Shown piece after piece: positions 1-11,603 of a stretch of DNA of 55,859 bases. The stretch covers positions 230,250 through 286,108 of the forward strand of contig CANSOA010000002.1 of assembly GCA_947648495.1 (NCBI GenBank). The letters run 5' to 3'. Each line of letters starts with the position of its first letter. Position 1 is the first letter of the stretch. The translations under genes were made by a program, and so were the position numbers. The notes under the pieces are model-generated. The model did no database searches. It was not told the origin of the DNA and saw only the letters and a program-made list of their open reading frames with translations. The stretch comes from an uncultured Clostridium sp. GTDB taxonomy: Bacteria; Bacillota; Clostridia; TANB77; CAG-508.

Positions 1-1
1 A

Positions 2-3000
2 TTCGAAAAAGATAAATTATACTGGACTGAAAAATTCAAAACGATTCCCGCTATAGTTTCCATTCCTTCTATGACGAATGTTACAGACAATTTTTCTTGT
101 GAAGGAAATCGAAGCTCGTTTGTTATTTCAAAAAAAGAAATGGAGCAAATTACTGAATATTGCAGTAAACATTCTATTTCTATTTTTAATTTTTTTATGG
201 CAACTTTATCTACCTATATTTCTAAGATAAATGATGTTGAGGATTTTGTAATCGGAACGCCAATTTTAAATCGTTCCAATGTAAGCGAAAAAAACACAGC
301 TGGCATGTTTATTAACATTGCCCCTTTGCGTATTGATATGAAAGACAAATCTACTTTTGTCGATTTGGTATCCTGTATTTCAAAGGATTCAATGGGATTG
401 TTGCGCCATCAAAAATATCCATACCAAACTATTTTGGAGGATTTAAGAAAACAAAATCCATCGATTCCAAATTTGTATAACATCGTTTTGTCTTACCAAA
501 TTACGCGTTCTAATCACGAATGTAATATTCCTTATGATACGCGCTGGTCTTTTAATGGTTGCACGGCTGATGATGTGGATATTCATTTATTTGATATGGA
601 TGAAAATGGTATTTTAAATATTGCTTATGATTATAAAACAAGCAAATATAATTATATTACAATTGAAAATATGCACAAACGTTTGATGCATATAATTAAA
701 CAAGTTCTGAAGCATGAAGAAATCGAATTAAAAGATATTGAAATTGTTACACCAGAAGAGAAACATAAAATTTTAGTGGAGTTTAATAATACACAAGTCG
801 ATTATCCAAAGGAAAAGACAATTGTAGATTTGTTTGAGGAACAAGTTGAAAAAACGCCTGATAATGTGGCTGTTGTTTTTGAAAATCAACAATTGACGTA
901 TCGTGAATTGAATGAGAAAGCAAACCAGTTGGCATGGTATTTGAAAGAAAAAGAAATTAAAAAGGGCTCTGTTATTGGTATTCGTATGCATAAAAGACTA
1001 GAAATGATTATTGGTATTCTCGCCATTATCAAATGTGATTGCTGTTATCTACCAATTAATATGTCATACCCTCAAGAACGTGTAGATTTTATGCTATCTG
1101 ATAGTAGTGCAGTAAAATTATTGTGCACAACTGATTCAAATCATGATATAGAAACAAAAATCGATAAAATTGATATTGATTTAACCTTTGAAAATATCTA
1201 TTCTCAAAAAAATACAAATCTACCTCGCTCTAATACTCCAGAGGATTTAATTTATATTATCTATACATCAGGTTCAACAGGAACGCCAAAAGGAGCGATG
1301 TTATGTCACAAAAATGTTGTTAGATTATTTAAAAACAACCATTTTTACTTTGACTTTGATGAAAAAGATGTTTGGACTATGTTTCATTCTGTAGCCTTTG
1401 ATTTTTCTGTTTGGGAAATGTATGGTGCTTTATTATTTGGTGGAAAATTGATTTTAGTTTCAGATGAAATAGCACAAGATCCTAATCTATTTTTAAAATT
1501 ATTAATCCAACATAAAGTAACCGTACTTAATCAAACGCCTACTTATTTTTATAATTTACAAAAAATGGAATTAGCAAAACAGACATCTGATTTAAATATC
1601 CGCTATATCATTTTTGGTGGAGAAGCGCTAAAACCTAATTTAATTAAAGCTTGGAAATTAAAATATCCTGCCACAAAATTAATTAATATGTACGGAATTA
1701 CAGAAACAACTGTACATGTTACATATAGAGAATTATCTTTATCAGATTTAGATTCTCCTTCTTCTAATATCGGGAAACCAATTCCTACTTTACAAGTTAT
1801 TATTCTTGATAAAAATTCTAATTTAGTTCCACTTGGTAACATCGGTGAAATGTGCATTATTGGTGAAGGAGTTTTTAAAGGATATTTAAACAGACCTGAA
1901 TTAAATAGTAGTAAATTATTACGCCTTCCTGAATTTAACAATAAGCTTATGTATCGTTCTGGAGATAGTGCTATTATGTATGAGGATGGTCATCTTGAAT
2001 ATATTGGCAGAATAGATAATCAAGTAAAAATAAGAGGTTTTAGAATTGAACTTGGTGAAATTGAAGAAAAAATCTTAAAAAATAAAGATATAGAATCTTG
2101 TATCGTTGCAAAGAAAACAGATGAAAATGGCAGAGATTTATTATGTGCTTATTATGTTACGCAAAAATCTTCTATCAATATTAATTTACTAAAAACAAAT
2201 TTGCAAAAGGAATTGCCAAATTATATGGTACCGCAATACTTTATAAAAATTGATAAAGTTCCAATCAATATCAATGGAAAAACTGATTTAAAAGCTTTGC
2301 CTTTACCACAAATTTCCAGTATTCAACAGGAAATAATTGGTGCAAGAAATAAAGTTGACGATTTGATTATCCAAACTTTTAAATCTTTATTGCATATTAA
2401 TCAAATTAGCATCAAAGACTCCTTTTTTGAATTAGGTGGTGATTCTTTAACAGCGATTAGTATATGTACAAGTTTAAATCAAAATCTGAAAATGAATCTA
2501 TCGGTAAAAGATATTCTGACACATCCTATCATTTCAGAGCTGTCTGACTACATTGCTACTTACGAAATAAACAAAACAACCATTCAGAAAGCCAAAATAC
2601 AAGACTTTTATCCTGCTTCATCTGCACAAAAAAGAATGTATTATGTTTCTAAAACAGATAACGAAAATTCCATTCTTTACAACATCCCTGGTGCTCTTGT
2701 TTTTGATTCTGTGCCAGATGTCGAAAAACTAAAGTCCTGTTTTGCAATTTTATTTGAGAGACACGAATCATTGCGCACCTATTTTGAAATAAAAAACAAC
2801 GATATTGTGCAAAAAATTGCACCTAATATCAATTTCAAATTAACCACTCAAAACAGCACTAGCTCTAACACAGAATATTTATTAAAACAATTCATCAAAC
2901 CATTTAACCTTGCTAAAGCTCCGCTATTTAGAGCGACGCTTGTTATACAAAATAATGAAAAAGCAACTCTTTTGATTGATATGCACCACTCTATTAGTGA

Positions 3001-6000
3001 TGGTTTTTCTGTGAGTATTTTATTAGATGAGCTTTCAAAACTGTATAATGGTCATACTTTAGAGGAAAACTCGATTACTTATAAAGATTTTTCACAGTGG
3101 GAAATATCGCATTTTACTTCTCCTGAATTTAGAGAAAGTCAAAAATTTTGGTTATCAAATTTCCAGAATGAAATGCCTATTTTGCATATGCCAACGACTT
3201 TTCCTAGACCTGTTACACAAAGTTTTGAAGGAACTAGTTTTCACTTTGAAATTGATAAAAAATTGAAAAATAAAATTACAAAATTATCAAAAGAATTTGG
3301 GCTAACACCATATATGTTCTTGTTAGCAAGTTATTATATTTTGCTTTATAAATATACAAATCAAGAAGATATTATTGTCGGAACTCCAGTTACGGGAAGA
3401 GATTTACCTGAACTTTCACATGTTGTTGGAATGTTTGTAAACTCCCTTCCATTGCGTATTCAATTGAATTCAAATTTGTCATTTAAGACATTTTTAAATA
3501 CTGTAAAAAAGATGTGTTTAAATAGTTTTGAACATCAGGATTATCCCTTTGATTTTCTTGTCAATCAATTAGATTTGCAAAGAAATACTAATCGAAATCC
3601 TATTTTTGACACAATGTTTATTTATCAAAATATGGGAGCTCCAACACTTCATTTTAACCACATCAAAACCACTTATGTAGAAGCTCAAAACAACATTTCC
3701 AAATTTGATTTTTCGCTAGAAATTACACCAAACAGTGAAATTTTTAATTTGCGCTTCGAATATTATACAAAACTATTTGACAAAGATTTCATCGAAAATT
3801 TGGCCAATCGCTATTTAAAAATTATAGCTACTGTAACCGATGATATTACTACAAAAATAAGTAATATTGAAATCATTTCAGAACCAGAAAAAAATGAAAT
3901 TTTAACAAATTTCAATGCTACAAAAACAACTTATGATAATACCAAAAATCTTTCAACTATTTTTGAAGAAAATGCTAAAAAAGCACCAAATAAAACAGCT
4001 ATTATTTTTGAAAATGAAAAAATTACTTATGCACAATTAAATGAAAAAGCAAATCAAGTCGCTAATTTTCTACTAACAAAACATATCAAACCAAATGATA
4101 TTGTTGGAATTATGCTACCTCGTTCTATTGAAACTCTTATTACCATGTTAGGTGTTCTAAAAGCTGGAGCTGGCTATTTGTTAATTGATTCAAATCTGCC
4201 AAAAGAGCGAATTGAATTTATGTTAGAAAATGGTAATGCGCCACTTTTAATTACGACTTCAAAATCAAAGAAAATCGATTTTGAAAATACCTATTATTTG
4301 AACTTACAAGATTTAAACTATTATAATACAACTAATCCAAACATACAAAATAGTAATGATGATACTTTTGCCATTATTTACACATCTGGCTCTACAGGCA
4401 CGCCAAAAGGTGTTACTTTAAAACGTCAAAGCATTATCAATTTAGCACTGATTTATCAGAAGATTTTGAACACCAATTCTTGTGATACTTTTTTAAGTAT
4501 TAGCTCTGTTGCATTTGATATGTTTATTGTAGAAAATTTTGTACCATTGTTAACTGGAAAAACAATTCTTTTAACAAATGACGAACAACAAAAAATACCA
4601 CAATATATTAATCAACTAATATTAGACTATAACGTTGATTTTATTTTGACAACACCATCAAGAATAGAGTTGCTCATTCATGATGAAACAACCTCTTCTG
4701 CTTTACGAAACTTAAAAATTATACAACTAGGTGGTGAAAGCTTGACTCCTACCCTTTATACTAAACTACAAAGTTTCACAAATGCAACTATTTTTAACGG
4801 TTATGGACCAAGCGAAATTACAGCTTGTTGTTCTAATAAAAAAATTGAAAATGCTTCTACGATTAATATTGGAAAACCAAATTGCAATACACAAATTTAT
4901 ATTGTAGATAAAGACCTTAACCTATGTCCTATTGGAATTGAAGGAGAAATTTGCATCGCAGGAGATGGTGTTTCAAAAGGTTATATTAATAATTTTGAAA
5001 ACACAAAAAAATCTTTTATTAAAAATCCTTTCGGAGAAGGAATGTTGTACAAATCAGGTGACATTGGAAAATGGAACAAAAATGGAGAAATTGATTACAT
5101 AGGAAGAAAAGATTTTCAAATCAAAATTCGTGGACTTCGTGTGGAATTATCTGAAATTGAAAATCAGTTTTTGAAAATTCCCCAAATTGAAAATAGCGCT
5201 GTTATTTACAAACACGATGAAAACGATGATTATTTAGTACGGATTTTTCACCTCCAATACCGATATGGATATATCTGATATTCGTCAAATGCTTGGCAAA
5301 TCTTTACCTTTATATATGATACCAAAATACATCATAAAACTTGACAAAATACCAATTACACCAAATGGAAAAATTGATAAAAAACAATTGGATAAACGTA
5401 AAATCGCAAAAGTGGAAAAACAAACTTATGTCGCACCAAAAACTGAACTACAAACTCTATTTTGCAATACTTGGAATCAATTTTTACATACCAAAATTGG
5501 CATTGATGATAACATTTTTGAAGTTGGTGTAGACTCGCTCATTGCCATCAAATTTAAAACGGCATTATTATCACATAATATCAATATTCCATATGCAAAT
5601 TTGTTTAAATATCCAACAGTACGTACCCTATCGGAAAATACAAAATTGCAAAAATCAACTTCACATTTAGGAAATTTTGATTACACAAAGATTAATAAAG
5701 TTTTAGAGAAAAACAATTGGGACACATTAAAAAATACCACAATTTCTCATAACTACAAAAACAATATCCTTTTGCTTGGCAGTAATGGATTTGTTGGAAG
5801 CCATATTTTATATCATTTTATCAAACAAGATTCTGGCATAGCATATTGCATTATTCGTGATAAAAATGATAAATCAGCTAGAGAAAGATTAATCGATACC
5901 CTTCATTTTTACTTTGAAAATGAGCTTGATTCTTTTATTGATAATCGAATTATTATTTTACAAGGTGACATTACAAAAGAAAATTTTGGCTTAACTACAG

Positions 6001-6905
6001 AATTATTTGAAAATATCACTCAAAAAATATCAACTGTCATCAATTCAGCCGCGATGGTTAAACATTATGGTGATATTAAAAAATTTAAAAATGTAAATAT
6101 CAAACTAACTGAAAATCTTTGTGAATACTGTAAAAACAAACATAAAAAACTACTTCATACTTCTACTATTAGTGTTTCTGAAAGCTCTAATATCGACTCT
6201 ACTTATGTTGCCTCAAAGAAATATGAAGGAACGGAATTTGCAGAAAATAATTTATATATTGGTCAAATTTTAGATAATAGTTATACCTCTACAAAATTTG
6301 AAGCAGAAAGGATTATTTTATCTAATATCGCAAACGGATTAAATGCAAAAATTATTCGACTTGGCAATATTACCAATCGATTTTCAGATGGAAAATTTCA
6401 AATTAATCCAGATGAAAACGCTTTCGCGAACCGATTAAAAAGCTTCATCAATTTAAAAAATATACCTGATTATCTGCAAGCTTTACCACTTGAGTTTACT
6501 CCTGTTGATTTATGTGCAAAAGCAATGATTTATATTTTGCAAAATAATAATAAAGATTTCTCAGTTTATCATTTATATAATAATCATTCTATTTACTTAA
6601 AAGATTTTATCAAAATATTGAATGAAAATAATATAAAATTGGCATTTGTAGAAAGCAAGAAATTTAAAACAGAAATCAAAAAAATATTAAAAAATGACGT
6701 TATGCAAAATGAATTATCTGGAATTATTAATGACTTAAATGAAAACTACGATTTAATTTATGAAAAGGATGTTGACTTAAATTCTAATTTAACACAATTT
6801 TTCTTACAACGTTTAGGATTTGAATGGCCAAAAATAGAAGAAAATTATGTTCAAAAATACATTCATTATATGAAAAAAATAAATTTTTTTAGGGAGGAAA
6901 AATAA
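2..6905 (+). CDS. Nonribosomal peptide synthetase, (C)-A-PCP-C-A-PCP-reductase, 5' partial, one +1 shift at CGG
   Basis: This is the 3' part of an NRPS gene; the reading frame is already open at base 2, so the start lies outside the window. Domains by residue of the visible part (about 2300 aa): C-terminal half of a condensation domain (1-240); adenylation 1 (270-760) with YTSGSTGTPKG, YGITETT, RSGD and the NGK lysine; carrier 1 with GGDSL (about 820); condensation 2 with HHSISDG (about 1000); adenylation 2 (1325-1790) with YTSGSTGTPKG, YGPSE and KSGD; carrier 2 with GVDSL (about 1840); NAD(P)-dependent thioester reductase (1915-2300) with GSNGFVG and YTSTK. A reductase end implies release as an aldehyde or alcohol. 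The specificity positions of adenylation 1 read D-F-W-N-I-G-M-V-H, the classical threonine code. The second module breaks at CGG 5240-5242; skipping C5240 rejoins YLV to GFFTSNT and restores the end of the A domain. The gene abuts the kinase downstream. Confidence 0.93.
5240..5242 (+). other. Apparent +1 recoding site, CGG-A (NRPS)
   Basis: In-frame CGG after GTA. In the zero frame translation stops 12 codons later at 5276-5278. Skipping C5240 gives GTA-GGA-TTT and continues through the lost A10 motif (PNGKID), the carrier and the reductase. The new frame has a TAG at 5235-5237, just upstream, so the junction can only lie within a few bases of the CGG. Confidence 0.85.
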
Positions 6906-8721
6906 ATGGAAAATCTAAATTCACTTATTGCAATGCTAATTTCAGAAGTTTTAATTGTTATCACATTTTCAATTATCTTCGTAACACAAAAAAAGACAAA
7001 TCAATTAAAAAACGCCTTTCTTAGCTTTTTAGTTGCTATTTTCATATGGATTTTTGGTTCTGTTTTACAAATCTTATTTCAAAATACAAACATTGATCCA
7101 TTTTTCTTTGAAAAATTATCTGGTATTGGAGTTTTCTTTTCACCTATTGCGTTTTTTGCATTAAGTATTATTTTTTCTAAAACAAAAATAACAATAACAA
7201 GAAAACATTTGATATTTATAATTATTCCTTTTATATCAACTATTTTATTGTTAACAAATGAACATCACCATTTGATGTTTGAACAATATTCTACAGATAC
7301 AATAAAAGTTATCTACGGAAAATGGTTCTTAATTCATTCCATTTATTCCTATGGACTTTATTTTATTAGTATAATTTACCTATTGAATTATTCTTTTAAA
7401 AATTCAGGCTTTTTTTCAAGCCAATCTTTACTATTAACTTTAGGTACTTGCATTCCCTTAGCAGTAAATGGCTTAGCCACTGCAAAAATAATGGAAGCTA
7501 CTATGTATTCAACACCAATTGCCTTTGCTTTCATGTCATTATTTTATACCTTAGCTATATTTAAATTTAAATTTATATCATCTGTTCCAATTGCTTTGCA
7601 AAAAATCGTCGATAAAATTTCTGACAGCTACATTGTATTAGATGAAAATTACAACATTACAGACTTCAACGAAACCTTTTTACATACTTTTCATACAAAA
7701 GCAGACTATATAAGAAGTAAAAACTTATTTGAACTATCCACTCAAAAAAATAGTATAAAAATTGGAAAACTTTTTGAAGAAAAGCTTCATCAAATCAAAG
7801 ACTCAACCAAAACATTTCAGTTTGAGCAAGAAGTTCCTAAAATCGAAAAAACATTTACCATTGAAATAAACAACATCTATACCAAAAAGAACTTTTTAGG
7901 AATACTTATCTTGTTCAAAGATGTCACACAACACAAAAAAGATATTGCAATCATTGAAAACAACCAAGAAATGCTAATCGAGCAAGAACGTTTAGCCTCT
8001 CTTCGGACAAATGATTGGAGGAATTGCCCACAATTTAAAAACACCAATTTTTTCTGTCACAGGTGGTTTAGAAGGTTTATCTGACTTAATCAATGAATTT
8101 GATTTATCCATTGACAATCCATCTGTCACAAATGCAGATATGCATGATATTGCAAATGATATGAGAGATTGGATTGAAAAATTAAAAGGTCATATTTCTT
8201 ATATGTCAGATGTCATCACAGCTGTAAAAGGTCAAACCGTTACTCTTGCCGACAATGCATCAATGGATTTCTCTGTTGCAGAATTATTCAAACGTGTGGA
8301 TATTTTAATGAAACATGAAATCAAAAATGCTTTGGCCACATTAGAAATTCAAAATCAAGTTGGAGAATCAAATTTATTGACTGGAAACATTAACAGTCTT
8401 GTTCAAATCATCAACAATATCATTTCAAATTCCATTGAAGCATATGGAAAAGACTACACAGACAAAAAAATTGATTTAATAGCAACTAGGGATAATAACA
8501 ATATTGTTATTTCCATCAAAGATTATGGTCCCGGCATTTCTGAAGTAGCGCAAAAAAAACTATTTAGAGAAATGATTACCACAAAAGGCAAAAATGGTAC
8601 TGGACTTGGCATGCTTATGTCTTACTCCAACATTAAAGCCCACTTTAACGGAAATTTAACCTATAAAACAAAATTAGGTAAAGGAACAACATTTTACATT
8701 ACCTTACCAATAACAAATTAA
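6906..8721 (+). CDS. Sensor histidine kinase, 7TM + PAS + HATPase, one +1 shift at CGG
   Basis: A membrane histidine kinase of about 604 aa. Residues 1-225 hold about seven hydrophobic segments, like the 7TM sensor region of Gram-positive kinases. A PAS-like segment (about 235-345, with the SYIVLDENYNITDFN pattern) follows, then a linker and the H-box GGIAHNLKTP (phospho-acceptor His at about 375). The ATPase domain carries an N box (NNIISNSIEAYG), a G1 box (DYGPGIS) and a G2 box (GKNGTGLGM). The frame is broken at CGG 8004-8006; skipping C8004 yields LASLGQMIGGIAHN, the expected lead-in to the H-box. ATG follows the NRPS stop without a gap and its ribosome binding site (AGGGAGG) lies inside the NRPS gene, so the two are probably translated together. 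No response regulator is visible, so its partner is unknown. Confidence 0.9.
8004..8006 (+). other. Apparent +1 recoding site, CGG-A (histidine kinase)
   Basis: In-frame CGG after CTT, seven codons before the catalytic H-box. CTT-CGG-A resembles known +1 shift sites with a CUU P-site codon followed by a slowly decoded codon (Ty1 CUU-AGG-C, prfB CUU-UGA-C). Skipping the C gives CTT-GGA-CAA, that is L-G-Q; glycine before the H-box is common in the family, so Gly is the likely residue. Confidence 0.85.
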
Positions 8722-8733
8722 TTCAAAACACGC

Positions 8734-8759
8734 AAAAAGAGCCATCTGGCTCTTTTTTT
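8734..8759. terminator. Bidirectional Rho-independent terminator
   Basis: AAAAAGAGCC, loop ATCT, GGCTCTTTTT followed by further T. It lies between the convergent kinase and htpX genes and has A and T runs on both flanks, so it can serve both. Confidence 0.9.
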
Positions 8760-8761
8760 CC

Positions 8762-9658
8762 CTATCTTAAATTCTCCAAAGCTTTCACTCTATCTTCAAC
8801 CGTTGGATGGGTTGAAAACAAATTACTAACCTTTTTCATTCTCTTTTCTGGAAATGGATTTTCAATATACATATAACTATTGCTATTGCTTGCAACATCT
8901 AACTTTGAATTATCGCTCGAAATCTTTTTCAAAGCAGAAATTAACCCATCTGGATTACGTGTCAACTGTACTGCTGTGCTATCAGCCAAATATTCTCTTC
9001 GACGAGAAACTGCAAGTTGTATCAAATTAGAAATAATGGGCGATAAAACTAAAAATACCAAACCTACAATCAACAAAATTGTATTTGCTTTATTATCGTC
9101 ATCTCTATCATTTCTGGAAGGTCTTAGTATCGTTCTTGTAAAAATATCAGACAATATAATCACAAATCCAACCATAACGCTAATGACGGCTGATAGCAAA
9201 ATATCATAATTTTTAATATGCGACAACTCGTGTGCCACAACGCCTTCTAATTCATAATAATCTAACTTTTCCAAAAGTCCCGTTGTCACGCAAATAATGG
9301 CATTTTCTGGATTTCTTCCTGTAGCAAATGCATTTGGCTGTTTGGATTCCATAACATACAAACGTGGTTTATGTTGCAATCCAGAAGATACCATTAATGC
9401 ATCTAAAATATTAGTCAATTGCAAATCCTCTTCACGCGTTGCTTCTCTTGCGTGAACACTCGCTAGCACGATTTTGTCACAATTATAATACGTTACAATT
9501 GTAGAAATAACAGAAAAAGTCAAAGCAATTGTAATAGCTACATAACTACTAAAATTAAACGCATAGCAAATATAATACAAAATTAAAGTTATCATCAACA
9601 AAAACGAAAACACAATCACACCTGTTTTTATCTTATTTTTCCTAATATCTTCGTACAT
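8762..9658 (-). CDS. htpX: HtpX-like membrane zinc metalloprotease
   Basis: A peptidase M48 family protein of 298 aa, predicted to degrade misfolded membrane proteins. Two hydrophobic segments are near the N-terminus (about 10-55) and two more at about 145-215. The zinc site is HELSH, with the third ligand expected at the Glu of RREYLAD (about 222). The start is ATG 9658, preceded by AAAGGAGAAAA; in-frame codons further upstream have no ribosome binding site. It follows lemA, a common pairing in Bacillota. No in-frame CGG was found. Confidence 0.93.
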   Translation of the reverse strand: MYEDIRKNKIKTGVIVFSFLLMITLILYYICYAFNFSSYVAITIALTFSVISTIVTYYNCDKIVLASVHAREATREEDLQLTNILDALMVSSGLQHKPRLYVMESKQPNAFATGRNPENAIICVTTGLLEKLDYYELEGVVAHELSHIKNYDILLSAVISVMVGFVIILSDIFTRTILRPSRNDRDDDNKANTILLIVGLVFLVLSPIISNLIQLAVSRRREYLADSTAVQLTRNPDGLISALKKISSDNSKLDVASNSNSYMYIENPFPEKRMKKVSNLFSTHPTVEDRVKALENLR

Positions 9659-9678
9659 TTTTCTCCTTTCTAAAACAT

Positions 9679-9706
9679 AAGGGCGCAATAAATGCACCCT
9701 TTTTTA
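9679..9706. other. Hairpin between lemA and htpX
   Basis: GGGCGCA and TGCACCC form a 7-bp stem (one G-U pair in the minus-strand transcript) around a 5-base loop. The T run is on the plus-strand side, so in the direction of the operon it lacks the usual T tail. It may set the lemA to htpX ratio by attenuation or processing. Confidence 0.45.
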
Positions 9707-9712
9707 TTTCTG

Positions 9713-10267
9713 TTAGTTATTAAAATCAACTCTGACATTTTTTCTAACTTCTTCTGAATCTGTTTTAAACAACTCTTCTGGTTTAAAATTAAACATACCA
9801 GCAATAATGTTCGTTGGAACTACTTCTAGTTTTGTGTTGTATATTGTAACACTATCATTATAAAATTGTCTTGAATATGAAATTTTATTTTCTGTGTTTC
9901 TTAATTCTTCTTGTAATTCACTAAAATTTTGACTTGCCTTTAATTCTGGATAATTCTCTGAAACTGCCATAATCGTTTTTAAGGCACCTGATAATTGATG
10001 ATCCAAATCCGCTTTTTGTCCAACAGTTGTTGCATTTGCCCAAGATGTTCTAAGTTCTGCTATTTGGGTTAAAACCCCTTCTTCATGTTTCATATATCCT
10101 TTTACAGAATCAACTAAATTCGGAATCAGATCAAATCTTCTTTGCAACTGCACATCAATTTGACTCCAAGCATTTTTTACTTTATTTCTTGACGTTATTA
10201 ATCCATTATACATACCAATTACAATCACTACTAAAATTACAATGATTGCAATAACTGCTAATCCCAT
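9713..10267 (-). CDS. lemA: LemA family protein
   Basis: A 184-aa protein with one N-terminal transmembrane helix (about 1-20) and a soluble helical domain. The family signature is clear: NxLITSRNKVKNAWSQIDVQL followed by RRFDLIPNLVDSVKGY. Family members are single-span proteins of unclear function, often encoded with HtpX. ATG 10267 is preceded by AAAGGAGG and by a good promoter (10298-10325), so this is the first gene of the lemA-htpX unit. Confidence 0.93.
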   Translation of the reverse strand: MGLAVIAIIVILVVIVIGMYNGLITSRNKVKNAWSQIDVQLQRRFDLIPNLVDSVKGYMKHEEGVLTQIAELRTSWANATTVGQKADLDHQLSGALKTIMAVSENYPELKASQNFSELQEELRNTENKISYSRQFYNDSVTIYNTKLEVVPTNIIAGMFNFKPEELFKTDSEEVRKNVRVDFNN

Positions 10268-10297
10268 AAATTTAACCTCCTTTTATAGAATAATTTT

Positions 10298-10325
10298 ATT
10301 ATATCATATTCCAAAATATATACAA
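10298..10325 (-). promoter_or_regulatory. Predicted sigma-A promoter of lemA-htpX
   Basis: On the minus strand: -35 TTGTAT (10320-10325), 16-bp spacer, -10 TATAAT (10298-10303), 31 bases before the lemA ATG. Confidence 0.6.
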
Positions 10326-10429
10326 GAGTTTTTTATATTTAATTTTATAACTTTTGATATTTGTCAAATATACTTATACTACAAAATTTGACACTTACTC
10401 AATCAAAATTAGCAAAATCAAAATTCTGC

Positions 10430-11197
10430 CTATTTTATCTGATATATTTTTTCAGCATTCTCAAAGGTAATTTTTGCCACTTGTTCCACCTGCATTTTCT
10501 TTATTTGCGCAATTTTTTTCGCCACCAATTTTACATTTCTCGAATCATTTCGCATTCCACGAAATGGCTCTGGCGTTAAATAGGGACTATCTGTTTCAAT
10601 TAAAATTTTGTCAACTGGCACCTCTTCAATGCATACCTCTGGTTTTGCTGTTTTAAACGTTATATTTCCACTAAAAGATATATAAAATCCAAGTTTTACA
10701 GCTTCTTTAATCAATTCTTTATTTAGCATACAACAATGAAAAATTCCTCTTTTTTTCGGATTTATCCTATTTTTCAAAATATCCAAAACATCCATCACCG
10801 CATCTCTACAATGTATGACAATTGGCAAATCTAAACTATCTGCTAACTCAATCTGTTTTACAAAAAACTCTTTTTGCTTCTCTTTATTTTCTTTATTCCA
10901 ATAATAATCTAGTCCAATCTCGCCAATTGCAACAACTTTATCATTTTTTGCTAAATCTCGAATTTGTTCTATTTTATCAAGTTCCACATCGTCTATGTCA
11001 TTTGGCGAAATGCCTACTGTCGCATATAAAAAATCATACTCCTTACTTAAATTTACAGCTAGTTCACTTGACTTAATATTATATCCAACACAAGTTATTT
11101 TAGTTACCTTTTCTGGTTGTATTTTTTGCAAAATTTGTTCTCTATCTTCATCAAATTTTAAATCATTATAATGGGCATGCGAATCAAAAAATTCCAT
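10430..11197 (-). CDS. tatD: TatD family metal-dependent hydrolase / DNase
   Basis: A 255-aa TIM-barrel hydrolase. Visible metal-site motifs are FDSHAHYND at the N-terminus, GEIGLDYYW (about 92-100), VIHCRDA (about 125), FHCC (about 153) and ETDSPYLTPEPFRG (about 205-217). The family includes 3'-5' DNases acting in DNA repair or degradation. ATG 11197 has AAAGGAG upstream. It starts 11 bases after acpS ends and is the last gene of the spoIIE-WG-acpS-tatD group. No in-frame CGG was found. Confidence 0.93.
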   Translation of the reverse strand: MEFFDSHAHYNDLKFDEDREQILQKIQPEKVTKITCVGYNIKSSELAVNLSKEYDFLYATVGISPNDIDDVELDKIEQIRDLAKNDKVVAIGEIGLDYYWNKENKEKQKEFFVKQIELADSLDLPIVIHCRDAVMDVLDILKNRINPKKRGIFHCCMLNKELIKEAVKLGFYISFSGNITFKTAKPEVCIEEVPVDKILIETDSPYLTPEPFRGMRNDSRNVKLVAKKIAQIKKMQVEQVAKITFENAEKIYQIK

Positions 11198-11208
11198 ATT
11201 TTTCTCCT

Positions 11209-11577
11209 TTATTTTTCAAATATTGCCACAACATTTGCCGTAGCATACAATTTACAATGAGAAATACTCACATCAATTCCTTGCAAGCCTTCAATCTCGC
11301 ATTTAATATCTACACTAGGCCTTCCATTTTCCATTTTAACGACCTCAAATGCCCTCCAACAAGATAAATCTTTAATGTGAGCACTAAGTGCCTTAAAAGC
11401 AGCCTCTTTGACCGCAAATCGCGCTGCATAATGTTGATATTTTTGTGCTTTTCTTGCTTCACAATATTCAATTTCTTTTGGAGTAAATACCGTTTCTAAA
11501 AACTTATCTCCTATATTTTCAATTGCTTTTTTTACTCTTTCAATTTCTATAATATCGGTTCCACATCTGATTTCCAT
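11209..11577 (-). CDS. acpS: Holo-[acyl-carrier-protein] synthase
   Basis: A 122-aa AcpS-type phosphopantetheinyl transferase, which transfers the 4'-phosphopantetheine arm from CoA to the carrier serine. It has the N-terminal GTDIIEIERV metal-binding motif and the ARFAVKEAAFKAL motif. The start is ATG 11577, preceded by AGGAGAAAAATC; an in-frame extension upstream runs through a palindrome and lacks a ribosome binding site. AcpS normally serves fatty-acid ACP. No Sfp-type transferase for the NRPS carriers is visible in the window, so whether AcpS also serves the NRPS is open. Confidence 0.93.
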   Translation of the reverse strand: MEIRCGTDIIEIERVKKAIENIGDKFLETVFTPKEIEYCEARKAQKYQHYAARFAVKEAAFKALSAHIKDLSCWRAFEVVKMENGRPSVDIKCEIEGLQGIDVSISHCKLYATANVVAIFEK

Positions 11578-11603
11578 GATTTTTCTCCTGATTTTTGATG
11601 ATT

